Below, piece after piece: positions 54,864 to 64,000 of a stretch of 64,000 bases of DNA. The notes beneath the pieces are model-generated. The model was not told the origin of the DNA and made no database searches. It worked only from the letters and a program-made list of their open reading frames with translations. The stretch's first letter is position 1, and each line of letters opens with the position of its first letter. The position numbers were made by a program, and so were the translations under genes. The stretch comes from Cupriavidus necator A5-1 (GTDB lineage: Bacteria; Pseudomonadota; Gammaproteobacteria; Burkholderiales; Burkholderiaceae): assembly GCF_000744095.1 (NCBI RefSeq), contig NZ_JQLI01000001.1:3348001-3412000 (forward strand). Direction: 5' to 3'.

Positions 54864-54929
54864 AATTGATTCCAGTTTCATGTAATAGCCGTCCGACCAC
54901 CTGTCGGCTACCATCAGGTGGAACACTGA
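54864..54929 (+). repeat. dispersed ~65-bp repeat, copy F
   Basis: AATTGATTCCAGTTTCATGT then AATAGCCGTCC, GGCTACCATCAGGTGGAACA and CTGA. It lies 51 bases before the MEKHLA gene start. Confidence 0.65.
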
Positions 54930-54979
54930 AGGGAATACGTACATAAAGCCTTTACAATGCCCCCACGATTTCCGTTGCA

Positions 54980-55447
54980 ATGTCTCAGATAGTCCCACTC
55001 TACAGCAACCCTGCGTTCTACGAACTCCTCGCCAACAGCTACGCCCAGCTGCTCCATCAACCGCTGGTTCCACAGGGCATGCCGGTGCCCGAGGCTACCA
55101 AATGGCTCTATGAGTGCGCCCCGTTCGCGGTGCTCGCGCACAATACCGATCCCGACCCGCTCTTTATCTACGGAAATAAGGCCGCTCAGCGCCGCTTCGA
55201 ATATGGCTGGGATGAAATCACCCGCTTGCCGTCGCGGCTCTCAGCCGAGCCCCAGAATCGCGAGGAGCGGCAGCAGTTCCTCGCGCGTGTACAACAGATC
55301 GGCTACGAAGCTGGCTACAGGGGCGTGCGTATCAGCAAGTCAGGCCGGCGCTTCGTGATCGAAGAGGCCACGCTGTGGCAGCTCCTGGACACGGATGGAA
55401 AGGTACACGGCCAGGCGGTCGTCATCCCGCGCACGCGCGACATCTGA
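54980..55447 (+). CDS. MEKHLA-domain protein
   Basis: A 155-residue protein that is essentially one MEKHLA domain, a PAS-like fold also found at the C-terminus of plant HD-ZIP III factors. LLANSYAQLLHQPLVP, LYECAPFAVLAHNTDPDPLF, YGNKAAQRRFEYGWDEI and GRRFVIEEATLWQLLD are characteristic. It probably binds a small ligand as a stand-alone sensor. It lies upstream of the giant sensory kinase on the same strand, 293 bases away. Confidence 0.88.
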   Translation: MSQIVPLYSNPAFYELLANSYAQLLHQPLVPQGMPVPEATKWLYECAPFAVLAHNTDPDPLFIYGNKAAQRRFEYGWDEITRLPSRLSAEPQNREERQQFLARVQQIGYEAGYRGVRISKSGRRFVIEEATLWQLLDTDGKVHGQAVVIPRTRDI

Positions 55448-55740
55448 CCGGCAACCCGCCTGATTCTGTGTCGTGCCATCCTGACGAGACTGGCATCGCA
55501 ATCGAAACGCAATTCAGGGAGATAAGATGTGAGTCGTAGGGAACCCGGTTGTACCAACCGACACGATTGTACTTTGGACGGCTCATATCGTATTCTCTGA
55601 CGCTTGCTTCGATAGCAGTAACGAGTCGACAGCAGGTGCTCGATCATCGCCAGCCAGCCTGGCCGCGCGCAACCTTCCAGCGCTTTCGTGGGCCACAAAA
55701 AAGACCTCACTCCTGAAGGACTAGAATCGACCAGCATTCC
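55448..55740. other. region upstream of the giant kinase, possible decayed N-lobe
   Basis: 293 bases. Plus-frame scraps such as DGSYRIL (near 55578) and SSPASLA (near 55645) resemble the N-lobe of this kinase family but are interrupted by stops, so the kinase gene may have lost its 5' end here. Confidence 0.4.
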
Positions 55741-58700
55741 ATGAAGCCGATTGAACTCGATGTGGTTCACGCCCCGTGGCTCCACGAGCGCGACCGAATA
55801 GCCCTTGCTCCCGAAGATGACGGCGGCAAGCCCCTCGAGAGTCTCCTCGATGCACCGATGGACTCGGGGTCCTTCCTGCGCCTCGCTATTGGCATAGCGT
55901 CGGCACTGGGCGAAGTCCACCAGACTGGACTCGTGCACAAGGACGTCAAGCCGGCCAACATCCGGGTGAATCCCGACAGTGGTGAAGTCCGGCTTACGGG
56001 TTTCGGTTTCGCCTCGCGGCTTGCGCGAGAGCGCCAACGATCCGAGCCGCCCGAGTCCATCGCCGGTACGCTCGCCTATATGGCGCCTGAGCAGACCGGG
56101 CGGATGAATCGTTCGGTCGACTCCCGCAGCGATCTCTACGCGTTCGGCGTGACGCTCTACCAGATGCTCACGGGATGCCTGCCCTTCGCCGCCGCCGATC
56201 CGATGGAATGGGTACACTGCCACATCGCGAGAGAGGCGGTGCCACCGCAAGAGCGCGTGGACCACCTGGCGCCAGTCCTCTCAGCGATCGTGATGAAGCT
56301 GCTCGCCAAAACGGCGGAGGAGCGCTATCAGACCGCGGCAGGCGTTGAAGCGGACCTGCGACGCTGCCTTGCGCAATGGGATACCGAGCAACGCATCGGC
56401 GAATTCCCGCTCGGCGAGCGCGACATGCCGGACCAGTTGATGATTCCGGAGAAACTGTACGGGCGATCGCGCGAGGTCGAGACCTTGCTCGCCGCCTTCG
56501 AGCGTATCGGCGAAAACGGGGCGCCTGAGCTGGTGCTGGTCGCGGGATATTCCGGCATCGGCAAGTCCGCCATCGTCAACGAGCTGCACCAGGCACTGGT
56601 ACCGTCGCGCGGGCTTTTCGCGGCGGGCAAGTTCGACCAGTACAAACGCGACATTCCATATTCGACGCTGGCGCAAGCCTTTCGGAGTCTGTTACGGCCG
56701 CTGCTTGGCAAAAGCGAGGCGGAGCTGGGACCCTGGCATGACGCGCTTCGCGAGGCGCTGGGATCGAATGCGGGACTTGTCGTCGATCTCGTTCCCGAAG
56801 TGGCACTCATCATCGGAGCGCCGCCGCCAGTCCCGGAGTTGCCTCCGCAAGACGCGCAACGCCGGGTTCAGCTGGTGCTCAGTCGGTTTATCGGCGTTTT
56901 CGCCCGGCCGGAACATCCGCTGGCGCTCTTCCTCGACGACATGCAATGGATCGACGCGGCGACGCTCGACCTGCTGGAGGACCTGTTGACCCGGTCCCGG
57001 CCGCAGAACCTGATGCTGATCGGTGCTTATCGTGACAACGAAGTCAATGCCGCACATCCGCTGACGTGCAAGCTCAATGCCATCAAGACCGCCGGCGGAG
57101 CGTTGGCGGAGATCAAGCTGGCGCCGCTTGCCCAGGAGCACCTTGAACAGTTGATCGCGGACGCGCTTCGCTGCGAGACAGAGCGTGCCACTCCACTCGC
57201 GCAACTGGTGCTGGACAAGACCGGCGGCAATCCGTTTTTCGCCATTCAGTTCATCGCTTCGCTCGCCGAAGAGGGAATGCTTTCCTTCGATCACGACGCG
57301 GCGCGCTGGTCCTGGGACCTCGATCGCATCCATACGAAGGGCTATACCGACAATGTGGTGGAGCTCATGGTCGGCAAGCTGAATCGACTGCCCATCGGAA
57401 CACAGCAAGTACTGCAAACGCTTGCATGCATGGGTAACGATGCGGAACTCGTCCTGTTGGAAACGGTATCCCAGCGGCCGAGAGGCGAATTCCAGGAACA
57501 GCTCTGGGAAGCAATTCGAGCAGGTCTCATTTCCTGCACGGAAGATTCCTGCAGCTTTGTCCACGACCGGGTTCAGGAGGCGGCGTACTCCCTGATCCCG
57601 GAAGACGCGCGCGCACAGATCCATCTCCGGGCAGGCAGGTTGCTCGCTGCCTGCTTGCCGCCGGAAAAGCTGCCGGAGATGATCTTCGAGGTCGTCAACC
57701 AGCTTAACCGCGGCGCCCCCCTCATCACGTCACAGGACGAGCACGAGAAGCTCGCCGAGCTGAACCTGATCGCCGGCAAGCGCGCAAAGGCATCGTCTGC
57801 CTACACCTCTGCGCTGACGTATCTCAGCGCCGGCGCGGCGCTGATAGCGGAGGATTCGTGGGAGCGCCGGCAGGCGCTTGCCTTCGCCCTGCAACTGCAT
57901 GGGGCCGACTGCGAGCTCTGGACAGGAGCACTGCCGTCCGCGGAGGAACGTCTCGCGGCGCTTGCAACGCGCGCTGCCGACACGGTCCAACGTGCGGCCG
58001 TCGCGAGCCGGCGCGTGGATCTTTACACGATGCTCGGGGCTAGCGACCGCGCGGTCGCGGTCGGCTTGGAATACCTCCGGCATGTGGGCATCGATTGGGC
58101 AGCGCATCCCACTCAACTGGAAGCGTGTCGCGAATACGATCGGATCTGGTCCTTGCTGGGAAGGCGGGCGATCGAGGATCTCATCGACCTGCCGCTGATG
58201 AAGGATCCGGAGTCCCTGGCTACGCTCGACGTGCTCACCACCCTTGGAGCACCGACGTTATACACCGACGAGAATTTGTACGCGCTCACCATCTGCAGGG
58301 CGGTCAATCTCAGCCTGGAGCGTGGCAATAGCGACGCCGCACCCGCGCACTACGTCTCGGTCGGGCTTATCGCCGGCAACCGCTTCGGCCATTACGACGC
58401 AGGTTATCGACTCGGAAAGATGGCCTGCGATCTGACCGAACGCAGCGGATTGAGGCGCCTGGGAGGAAAGACCTATCTGGTCTTCGCGCTCGTCGTACCC
58501 TGGACGCGACCGCTCCGGGAGAGTGTCGACCCGGCTCGACGTGCCTTTCAGATGGCGAACGAACAAGGCGACCCGACGTTTGCTGCATACGCCTGCCGCA
58601 ATATTAGTTCCAATCTTCTCGCTTCCGGTGTTCCACTCGACCGGGTTGAGCGTGAAGCCGAGCACGGATTGGAGTTTGCGCGCACGGTGCGTTTTGGATT

Positions 58701-61700
58701 CGCTGCCGACATGATCTCCGCCCCGCTCGCGCTGGTCCGCACGCTCCGCGGCGAAACCGCGAAATTCGGCTCGCTCGAGGCTGGCCCGTTCACAGAGCGC
58801 TCGTTCGAGGCGCGCCTCACCGGTCACCCCGCTCTGGCCTTGCCTGAATGTTTCTACTGGATCCGAAAGCTGCAGGCGGGCTTCTTCGCTGGCGACTACG
58901 CATCGGCTGTCGATGCCGCGGATAAGGCGGAAAGATGCTTTTCGACGTCAGCGTCGCTTTCGGTCATGCTCTTGGAGAGGGCGGAATACCATCTCTATGC
59001 CGCTCTCTCTCGCGCTGCCTGCTGCGAGCCCATGGGTCCCGATCCGTATGCCAAGCATCGAGACGCGCTGTCGGCACATCACCGACAACTCCGGGCATGG
59101 GCTGAAAACTCCCCCCAGAACTTCGAGGATCGTGCGGTGTTGGTCGGCGCGGAGATTGCGCGCATCGAGGGGCGCCCGCTCGAGGCAATGGATCTGTACG
59201 AGCGAGCCATTCGCTCTGCGCGTTCGAATGGCTTCGTCCAGAACGAGGCGCTGTCCTACGAACTGGCTGCCCGCTGCTATGCCGCGCGCGGCCTTGAGGA
59301 GATTGCGCATCTCTACCTGGGAAACGCACGGCGTGCCTATCTGCGGTGGGGGGCCCATGGGAAGGTGCGACAACTCGATCAGCTCTATCCTGAGTTAAGG
59401 CAGGACGGGCTGGACGATCGTGCCCCGGGCCCCGCCGGCACGATCGACGCGCCGGTTGAAGATCTGGATCTTGCCACTGTGATCAAAGTGTCGCAGGCAG
59501 TGTCGGGCGAGATCGTCCCGGAAAAGCTCATCGAAACGCTGTTGCGTACGGCCATCGAGCACGCCGGCGCGGAACGTGGGTTGCTGATTCTCCCGCGTGA
59601 CAGCGAATTCCTGATCCAGGCGGAAGCGAAGACTTTCGGCAGCGCCGTGACGGTCAGCCTGCGAGAGACGCCAGCTTCCGCGGACACGCTTCCCGAGTCG
59701 GTGGTCCGTTATGCCGCGCGTACCCGGGAGTGCGTGATTCTCGACGATACTTCAGTCCCGAGTCCGCATTCCACCGATCAGTACATCGGTGCGCAGGGCG
59801 TCCGGTCGGTACTCTGCCTGCCGTTGATGAAGCAGGGTGCGCTGGTCGCGCTGCTGTACCTGGAAAACAGGCTTGCTCCAGGCGTTTTTACGCCCGGCAG
59901 GATTTCTGTCCTGAAGGTGCTTGCTTCCCAGGCGGCGATTTCGCTGGAAAACAGCAGTCTGTACCGCGAGCTTCAGAAGCGGGAGGCTGAGATCCGCCGC
60001 TTGGTCGACGCCAACATTGTCGGGATCCTGATCTGGGACCGGGAAGGTCGGATTCTCGAGGCCAATGACGCATTTCTACGCATTGTCGGGTACAGGCGCG
60101 AGGATATCGTGTCGGGTCGGTTACGGTGGACCGACCTGACACCTCCCGAATCACTCGCCCACGAACTCGAAAAAATCTTGCCGCAGTTCGAGCTGACCGG
60201 CAGCGCGCAACCCTACGAAAAGGAATATCTCCATCAGGATGGTCACCGCATTCCCGTGCTCGTCGGGTCGGCCGCTTTCGACGACGAACGCAGGCGAGGC
60301 GTGGCCTTTGTCGTCGACATGGCCGAGCGTAAGCAAGCGGAGGAAGAACTGCGGCGCAGCCGCCAGTACCTGGCGGAGGCGCAGAAAGTCAGCCACACCG
60401 GAAGCTGGGCATGGTGCCCCGCGTCGAAAGCCATTCTGTACTTTTCGGAGGAGTGCTATCGCATTTTCGGGTACGACCCGGCGCAGGGGGTTCCTTCAGT
60501 CGACGACACCCTGGAACGCATCCATCCCGAGGACCGGCCCGGATTCCTGGAAAAGGTGGACCGATATGTGCGCGACGGTGTGGAGTTCGAAGTCGGGCAC
60601 CGCCTGCTCTTGCCAGACGGCGAGATGCGCTACGTCCGCACCCTGGCGCATCCCGTGCTGGCAGCCTCCGGCGACGTGGTCGAATACATCGGCACCGTCA
60701 TTGACGTCACGGAGCAGAAGCGCGCAGAGGCGGAGCGCGAGGAATACCTATGGTTCCTCGAGTGCATGGACCGCATCAACCGCGCCATGCAGCGAACGAA
60801 CGAGGTCTTTGGCATGATGCGCGGCGTGCTCGAGGAGGCGCTGGCGATCTTCGGTTGCGATAGGGCCTGGCTGGTATATCCCTGTGATCCCGATGCGCCG
60901 GCGTGTCGCGCGGTGATGGAGCACACGCATCCTGACTATCCGGGCGCCTTCGCGCTCGACCAGGAGTTGCCGGTGGACGCCCGGGGAGCCGAATTCCTGC
61001 GTGACATGCTGCACGCCCCAGGGGCGGTGGTAGATCCAGGCATCCCGCCGGAGATTCGCGACCGATTCAACATCCTGTCGATGATCGCGAGCGCGGTTCG
61101 CCCCAAGGGCGACCGGCCGTACTTGTTCGGGTTGCACCAGTGCTCGCACTTGCGCTCCTGGACCACCGTGGAGCAGCGGCTGTTCGAGGAGATTGCCAGA
61201 CGCCTGGAAGAAACGTTGACGAGCGCGCTCGCGCACAGCAACCTGCTCGCGAGCGAGGACGCGCTGCGCACAAGCGAAGAACGCTTCCGAACCCTGGTCG
61301 AGCACGCGACCGATGCCATTTTCCTGTACGACGAGGAAGGGATCGTGCTCGACGTGAACGGTGAGGCGTGCGAGGCGCTGGGTTATACGCGCGAAGAGCT
61401 CATCGGCATGCACAGCTGTCAGTTCGACCGCGACATCACGCCGGAAAAGGTCCAGTGGATCAGGCAGCGGCTGCGGGAGGACGGAAATGTGACGTTCAGC
61501 AGCCGCCGCCAGCGAAAAGACGGAAGTCTCTTTCCCGTCGAGGTGCGCACACGGGCGTTCAACCGCGGTGGGCGCCTCTTCGCCATCGCGCTCGCCAGCG
61601 ACATCACCGATCGCAGGCGCCGCGAGCAGCGGCTGCTCGCGGAATTCAGCGTCACGCAGACGCTGTCGGAAGCGGGCTCGATCGCGGAAGCGGCACCGCG

Positions 61701-62853
61701 CATTCTGCGCGAAATGTGTGAAGCCCTCGAGTGGGACTGTGGCGCAATCTGGCGCGTCGATTCGGAAGCGGGCGTGCTGATGCACGTGCAATCATGGCCC
61801 TCGTCCACCTTCGCGCGGTCCGGTTCCGGGTTAGTGTCGGGGACGAGTGGCTTCGGCATGGGGCTCCCCGAGCGAGTATGGTGGAGCGGCGCGCCCGTAT
61901 GCATCCCCGACATGGCTCTCAGCAGGGAGCTTCCGCGGACAGAATCTGCCGCTAAGGAAGGGCTCCACGCGGCCTTCGCCTTCCCGATCATGCTCAAGAG
62001 CAACGTAGTGGGCGTGATCGAATTCTTCAGCCGCGAGGTTTGCGCCGCCTGTCCCGAGTTCTTGCAGATGATGACCGCCGTGGGGTACCAGGTCGGGCAA
62101 TTCATCGAGCGCACGCGAGCGGAGGACGCTTTGCGACAGGCACGGGAACGGCTCGCGCAGGCGTCACGAACGGCGACAGTGGCCGAGCTGTCCGCGTCCA
62201 TCGCCCACGAAATCAATCAGCCGCTGCAGGCCGTTGTGGCCCACGGGCAAGCGTGCCGACGCTGGCTCGCTGCAACGCCGCCCGACATCGACAAAGCCCG
62301 ACTCAGCGTCGAAGCCGTCGTCCGTGATGGCATTGCCACTGCGGACGTGATAAGCCGCATTCGCGCGCTGTTCAAGCGCACAGCCCCTGCAAAGGCCGAT
62401 CTTGACATCAATAAGCTGATACTTGAGGTCTGCACTCTGATGGCTGACGACATTCACGGGAACGTGATCTCGCTCGAGACTCAGTTAGCCGAAGACGTTC
62501 CGATGATCAGGGCCGATGCGGTGCAGATTCAGCAGGTCATCGTCAACCTTGTGCGCAACGCCATCGAGGCAGTGTCAGCCACGGTGGAGCTACCGAAGTC
62601 GCTGCTGATCCGCTCTCGGCGCGACGGGGACAACGTGCTGGTCGACGTACAGGATGAAGGCATAGGACTGGAGAATCTGGAGACGATATTTGAGCCATTT
62701 GTCACCACCAAGGAAACGGGCATGGGCATGGGGCTGGCAGTCTGTCGGTCGATCGTCGAAGCACACGCCGGCCGTATCTGGGTCGTGCGCAATGAGGTCC
62801 GGGGCGTGACTTTCAGCTTCAGCCTTCCGACTGATCCTTCGGATGCAATTTGA
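55741..62853 (+). CDS. giant kinase-like / AAA ATPase / GAF-PAS sensor histidine kinase (2370 aa)
   Basis: A multidomain signalling protein. Residues 1-220 are a Ser/Thr-kinase-like C-lobe: LVHKDVKPAN has catalytic-loop Asp68, AYMAPEQTG follows, but the DFG position reads GFG (Gly87) and the N-lobe with Gly-loop and Lys is missing. About 235-560 is an ATPase (Walker A GYSGIGKS, Lys275; Walker B FLDD, Asp399-400). About 560-1220 is helical, TPR-like. Then come GAF (1245-1415), two PAS (1420-1660), GAF (1670-1840), PAS (1845-1965), GAF (1975-2120), and a HisKA/HATPase transmitter with His2156 in IAHEINQPLQ and GMGMGLAVCRSIVEAH. Family members usually carry a full kinase, so this one may be 5'-truncated. 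No receiver domain, so a separate regulator is expected. Confidence 0.88.
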   Translation: MKPIELDVVHAPWLHERDRIALAPEDDGGKPLESLLDAPMDSGSFLRLAIGIASALGEVHQTGLVHKDVKPANIRVNPDSGEVRLTGFGFASRLARERQRSEPPESIAGTLAYMAPEQTGRMNRSVDSRSDLYAFGVTLYQMLTGCLPFAAADPMEWVHCHIAREAVPPQERVDHLAPVLSAIVMKLLAKTAEERYQTAAGVEADLRRCLAQWDTEQRIGEFPLGERDMPDQLMIPEKLYGRSREVETLLAAFERIGENGAPELVLVAGYSGIGKSAIVNELHQALVPSRGLFAAGKFDQYKRDIPYSTLAQAFRSLLRPLLGKSEAELGPWHDALREALGSNAGLVVDLVPEVALIIGAPPPVPELPPQDAQRRVQLVLSRFIGVFARPEHPLALFLDDMQWIDAATLDLLEDLLTRSRPQNLMLIGAYRDNEVNAAHPLTCKLNAIKTAGGALAEIKLAPLAQEHLEQLIADALRCETERATPLAQLVLDKTGGNPFFAIQFIASLAEEGMLSFDHDAARWSWDLDRIHTKGYTDNVVELMVGKLNRLPIGTQQVLQTLACMGNDAELVLLETVSQRPRGEFQEQLWEAIRAGLISCTEDSCSFVHDRVQEAAYSLIPEDARAQIHLRAGRLLAACLPPEKLPEMIFEVVNQLNRGAPLITSQDEHEKLAELNLIAGKRAKASSAYTSALTYLSAGAALIAEDSWERRQALAFALQLHGADCELWTGALPSAEERLAALATRAADTVQRAAVASRRVDLYTMLGASDRAVAVGLEYLRHVGIDWAAHPTQLEACREYDRIWSLLGRRAIEDLIDLPLMKDPESLATLDVLTTLGAPTLYTDENLYALTICRAVNLSLERGNSDAAPAHYVSVGLIAGNRFGHYDAGYRLGKMACDLTERSGLRRLGGKTYLVFALVVPWTRPLRESVDPARRAFQMANEQGDPTFAAYACRNISSNLLASGVPLDRVEREAEHGLEFARTVRFGFAADMISAPLALVRTLRGETAKFGSLEAGPFTERSFEARLTGHPALALPECFYWIRKLQAGFFAGDYASAVDAADKAERCFSTSASLSVMLLERAEYHLYAALSRAACCEPMGPDPYAKHRDALSAHHRQLRAWAENSPQNFEDRAVLVGAEIARIEGRPLEAMDLYERAIRSARSNGFVQNEALSYELAARCYAARGLEEIAHLYLGNARRAYLRWGAHGKVRQLDQLYPELRQDGLDDRAPGPAGTIDAPVEDLDLATVIKVSQAVSGEIVPEKLIETLLRTAIEHAGAERGLLILPRDSEFLIQAEAKTFGSAVTVSLRETPASADTLPESVVRYAARTRECVILDDTSVPSPHSTDQYIGAQGVRSVLCLPLMKQGALVALLYLENRLAPGVFTPGRISVLKVLASQAAISLENSSLYRELQKREAEIRRLVDANIVGILIWDREGRILEANDAFLRIVGYRREDIVSGRLRWTDLTPPESLAHELEKILPQFELTGSAQPYEKEYLHQDGHRIPVLVGSAAFDDERRRGVAFVVDMAERKQAEEELRRSRQYLAEAQKVSHTGSWAWCPASKAILYFSEECYRIFGYDPAQGVPSVDDTLERIHPEDRPGFLEKVDRYVRDGVEFEVGHRLLLPDGEMRYVRTLAHPVLAASGDVVEYIGTVIDVTEQKRAEAEREEYLWFLECMDRINRAMQRTNEVFGMMRGVLEEALAIFGCDRAWLVYPCDPDAPACRAVMEHTHPDYPGAFALDQELPVDARGAEFLRDMLHAPGAVVDPGIPPEIRDRFNILSMIASAVRPKGDRPYLFGLHQCSHLRSWTTVEQRLFEEIARRLEETLTSALAHSNLLASEDALRTSEERFRTLVEHATDAIFLYDEEGIVLDVNGEACEALGYTREELIGMHSCQFDRDITPEKVQWIRQRLREDGNVTFSSRRQRKDGSLFPVEVRTRAFNRGGRLFAIALASDITDRRRREQRLLAEFSVTQTLSEAGSIAEAAPRILREMCEALEWDCGAIWRVDSEAGVLMHVQSWPSSTFARSGSGLVSGTSGFGMGLPERVWWSGAPVCIPDMALSRELPRTESAAKEGLHAAFAFPIMLKSNVVGVIEFFSREVCAACPEFLQMMTAVGYQVGQFIERTRAEDALRQARERLAQASRTATVAELSASIAHEINQPLQAVVAHGQACRRWLAATPPDIDKARLSVEAVVRDGIATADVISRIRALFKRTAPAKADLDINKLILEVCTLMADDIHGNVISLETQLAEDVPMIRADAVQIQQVIVNLVRNAIEAVSATVELPKSLLIRSRRDGDNVLVDVQDEGIGLENLETIFEPFVTTKETGMGMGLAVCRSIVEAHAGRIWVVRNEVRGVTFSFSLPTDPSDAI

Positions 62854-62886
62854 AACCATGTGGACCGGCCTTCGACCCGTACCACT

Positions 62887-64000
62887 TCAACGCATATCGC
62901 CTTCCGCCTGGTAGCCGCCGCCCAGTGTTCTTGTCAGCACGATGGATTGCTGGAGACTTTGGGCTGTCAGTTGAAGCATCGCCAACTGCTCCTGAACCTC
63001 CATCTCGCGTGCCTGCTCCACTTGCAATCTGTTGCCCAGCCCCCGTACGTATTGAGCGGATGCGCTGTCCAGCGTGAAATGCACCGCTTGCAGTTTGCTC
63101 TGCTGCATGGCGGTGCGCTCACCCAGGTCCTTGAGTGCGCTTCCTGTTTGCGCCACATCGCGAACCGCATTCAATACGGCCTGGTTATATTGCAGAATGA
63201 CGGCATTGCTCCCCGCTCTCTCTCCCCTCAGATTGGCGTTGAGGCGACCGCTGTCGAACACCGGGAGGTAAAGGCCGGGTGCAATGTTGATCTGCTGGCT
63301 TGCATGCAGAAAGAGTTGGGAAAGGTCGAGGGCGTTGAATCCGAAGAAGGCTTTGATGTCAAAGCTCGGATAAAACGCCGCTTTCGCCGCCTCTACCTGT
63401 TTCAGGGATGAGACGACATACCAATGCAGCGCCTGCAGATCGGGGCGGCGTGCAAGGAGCTGAAAGCCGAGACTTGACGGTACCCCTGTTGCCACAACCG
63501 GGAGCGTCCTGGGCGCAATGTCCACGGGTTCGCGCGAATCCGCGCCAATCAAGGCACGCATTGCCTCCTGTCCGTTTGTCACCTCATCGGATGCCTGCGA
63601 GATCTTCTGCTCGACAGAGAGTAGCTTAGCCTCCGCTTGCTTGGCGGTAGTCTCGGGTTCAAGCCCGCGCGCAATCTTCGAACGGTGGGCATCGACCTCG
63701 ATGGCGATGGCATCGCGCTCCCGTTTCAGCAGATCGATGGCGGACAGCGCGGTCTGCACGGAATAGTAGAGTCTCGCGACACCCGTCGACAGTTCGAGCG
63801 CAACCTGTGCTGTCTCTGCTTTCCGTGCGTTCTCAACGCCAATGGCCGCGGCAATCTCCGCTCGATGCCGCCCCCAGATGTCCAGATCCCACGCGCCACC
63901 TAATCCGATGAGCCCCGTCGTATACCACGGGCCGTTCGCTCCGATAGCCGGTTCAAATCCCGAATATGCGCTCAGGAAACCGTGGGATGACACCCGCTCA
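62887..64000 (-). CDS. NodT-family outer membrane efflux lipoprotein, 5' end cut by window
   Basis: The TolC-like outer membrane component of an RND or fusaric-acid-type efflux pump. The visible ~370 residues include GAWDLDIWGRHRAEIAAA, LAVEL-type helices with LYYSVQTALSAIDLLKRERD, RRPDLQALHWYVVSSLKQVE, AAKAAFYPSFDIKAFFGF and PGLYLPVFDSGRLNANLRGE. The frame stays open to the window edge, and the family is about 490 residues, so the start lies outside. It converges with the giant kinase gene, only 33 bases apart, with no clear terminator between. Confidence 0.9.
   Translation of the reverse strand, partial: ERVSSHGFLSAYSGFEPAIGANGPWYTTGLIGLGGAWDLDIWGRHRAEIAAAIGVENARKAETAQVALELSTGVARLYYSVQTALSAIDLLKRERDAIAIEVDAHRSKIARGLEPETTAKQAEAKLLSVEQKISQASDEVTNGQEAMRALIGADSREPVDIAPRTLPVVATGVPSSLGFQLLARRPDLQALHWYVVSSLKQVEAAKAAFYPSFDIKAFFGFNALDLSQLFLHASQQINIAPGLYLPVFDSGRLNANLRGERAGSNAVILQYNQAVLNAVRDVAQTGSALKDLGERTAMQQSKLQAVHFTLDSASAQYVRGLGNRLQVEQAREMEVQEQLAMLQLTAQSLQQSIVLTRTLGGGYQAEGDMR

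Noticed and set aside
14481..54929. Dispersed repeat as a conserved coding domain ([GH]YYIKLES)
   Set aside because: The reverse-frame peptide is shared because the DNA is; codons beyond the repeat diverge at once, no start or common downstream domain exists, and some copies have stops in the flanks.
1..64000. CRISPR array, rRNA, tRNA or phage attachment site
   Set aside because: No regularly spaced repeats, no recognisable rRNA or tRNA sequences and no integrase were seen in reading the window.

Overview
The window reads as a chromosomal stretch of a high-GC beta-proteobacterium of the Burkholderiaceae, most likely Cupriavidus. The inference rests on gene content: an acetoacetate decarboxylase / 3-hydroxybutyrate dehydrogenase / DUF3734-patatin cluster, an Mla-type transporter with a STAS-fused permease, DUF2076 and SYLF proteins, FixL/FixJ-type two-component systems, and IS110-, ISL3- and group II intron-type mobile DNA. 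I saw no rRNA, tRNA or CRISPR array.

Layout. 1-4831: the end of an aromatic meta-cleavage operon on the minus strand (extradiol dioxygenase, class II aldolase-type decarboxylase, 2-hydroxymuconic semialdehyde dehydrogenase, dienoate hydratase) with a divergent LysR regulator. 5299-9167: Kup potassium transporter, a GGDEF relic, a small zinc ribbon, a universal stress protein and a DUF2188 protein. 9540-13417: a frameshifted NUDIX gene fused to the stub of a MalT-type regulator, then a four-gene Mla-like lipid transport operon. 13713-18106: SYLF lipoprotein, DUF1275 membrane protein, MscS channel, and DUF2076 protein behind a PmrA/QseB-like box. 18444-20873: an IS110 element and a two-TM potassium channel.

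21162-26964: a redox/regulator region with a truncated Old Yellow Enzyme, a LysR gene apparently split by a local inversion, an SDR-NTF2 pair controlled by a divergent TetR, an epimerase tail, and a second SDR with its own divergent LysR. 27000-31611 is a scrapyard of mobile and broken DNA: an ISL3 fragment, a frameshifted IS110, the 5' part of a group II intron, a histidine kinase fragment, a decapitated acetoacetate decarboxylase, and copies of an unidentified ~65-bp dispersed repeat.

31628-47499: metabolism and respiration. 3-hydroxybutyrate dehydrogenase and patatin lie on the plus strand. On the minus strand is a cytochrome bo quinol oxidase (cyoABCD), and upstream of it an eight-gene acyl-CoA operon: enoyl-CoA hydratase, class III CoA-transferase, YWTD propeller, carnitine-dehydrogenase-like 3-hydroxyacyl dehydrogenase, acyl-CoA dehydrogenase, ETF-QO, EtfB, EtfA. 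Together these could carry electrons from an acyl-CoA through ETF to quinone and on to oxygen.

47500-64000: a sensory region. It starts with gene scraps, then a stand-alone receiver, a PAS histidine kinase translationally coupled to a FixJ-type regulator, an orphan FixJ-type regulator, an LRAT-domain protein, a MEKHLA protein and a 2370-residue kinase-like / ATPase / GAF-PAS / histidine kinase protein. The window ends inside a NodT-type outer membrane efflux lipoprotein.

Main oddities: one dispersed repeat family present at six clear loci, a LysR gene in two opposite-strand halves, a 56-bp copy of part of the giant kinase gene 8 kb away, and two small exported proteins sharing an FDPYT-x-GA repeat.
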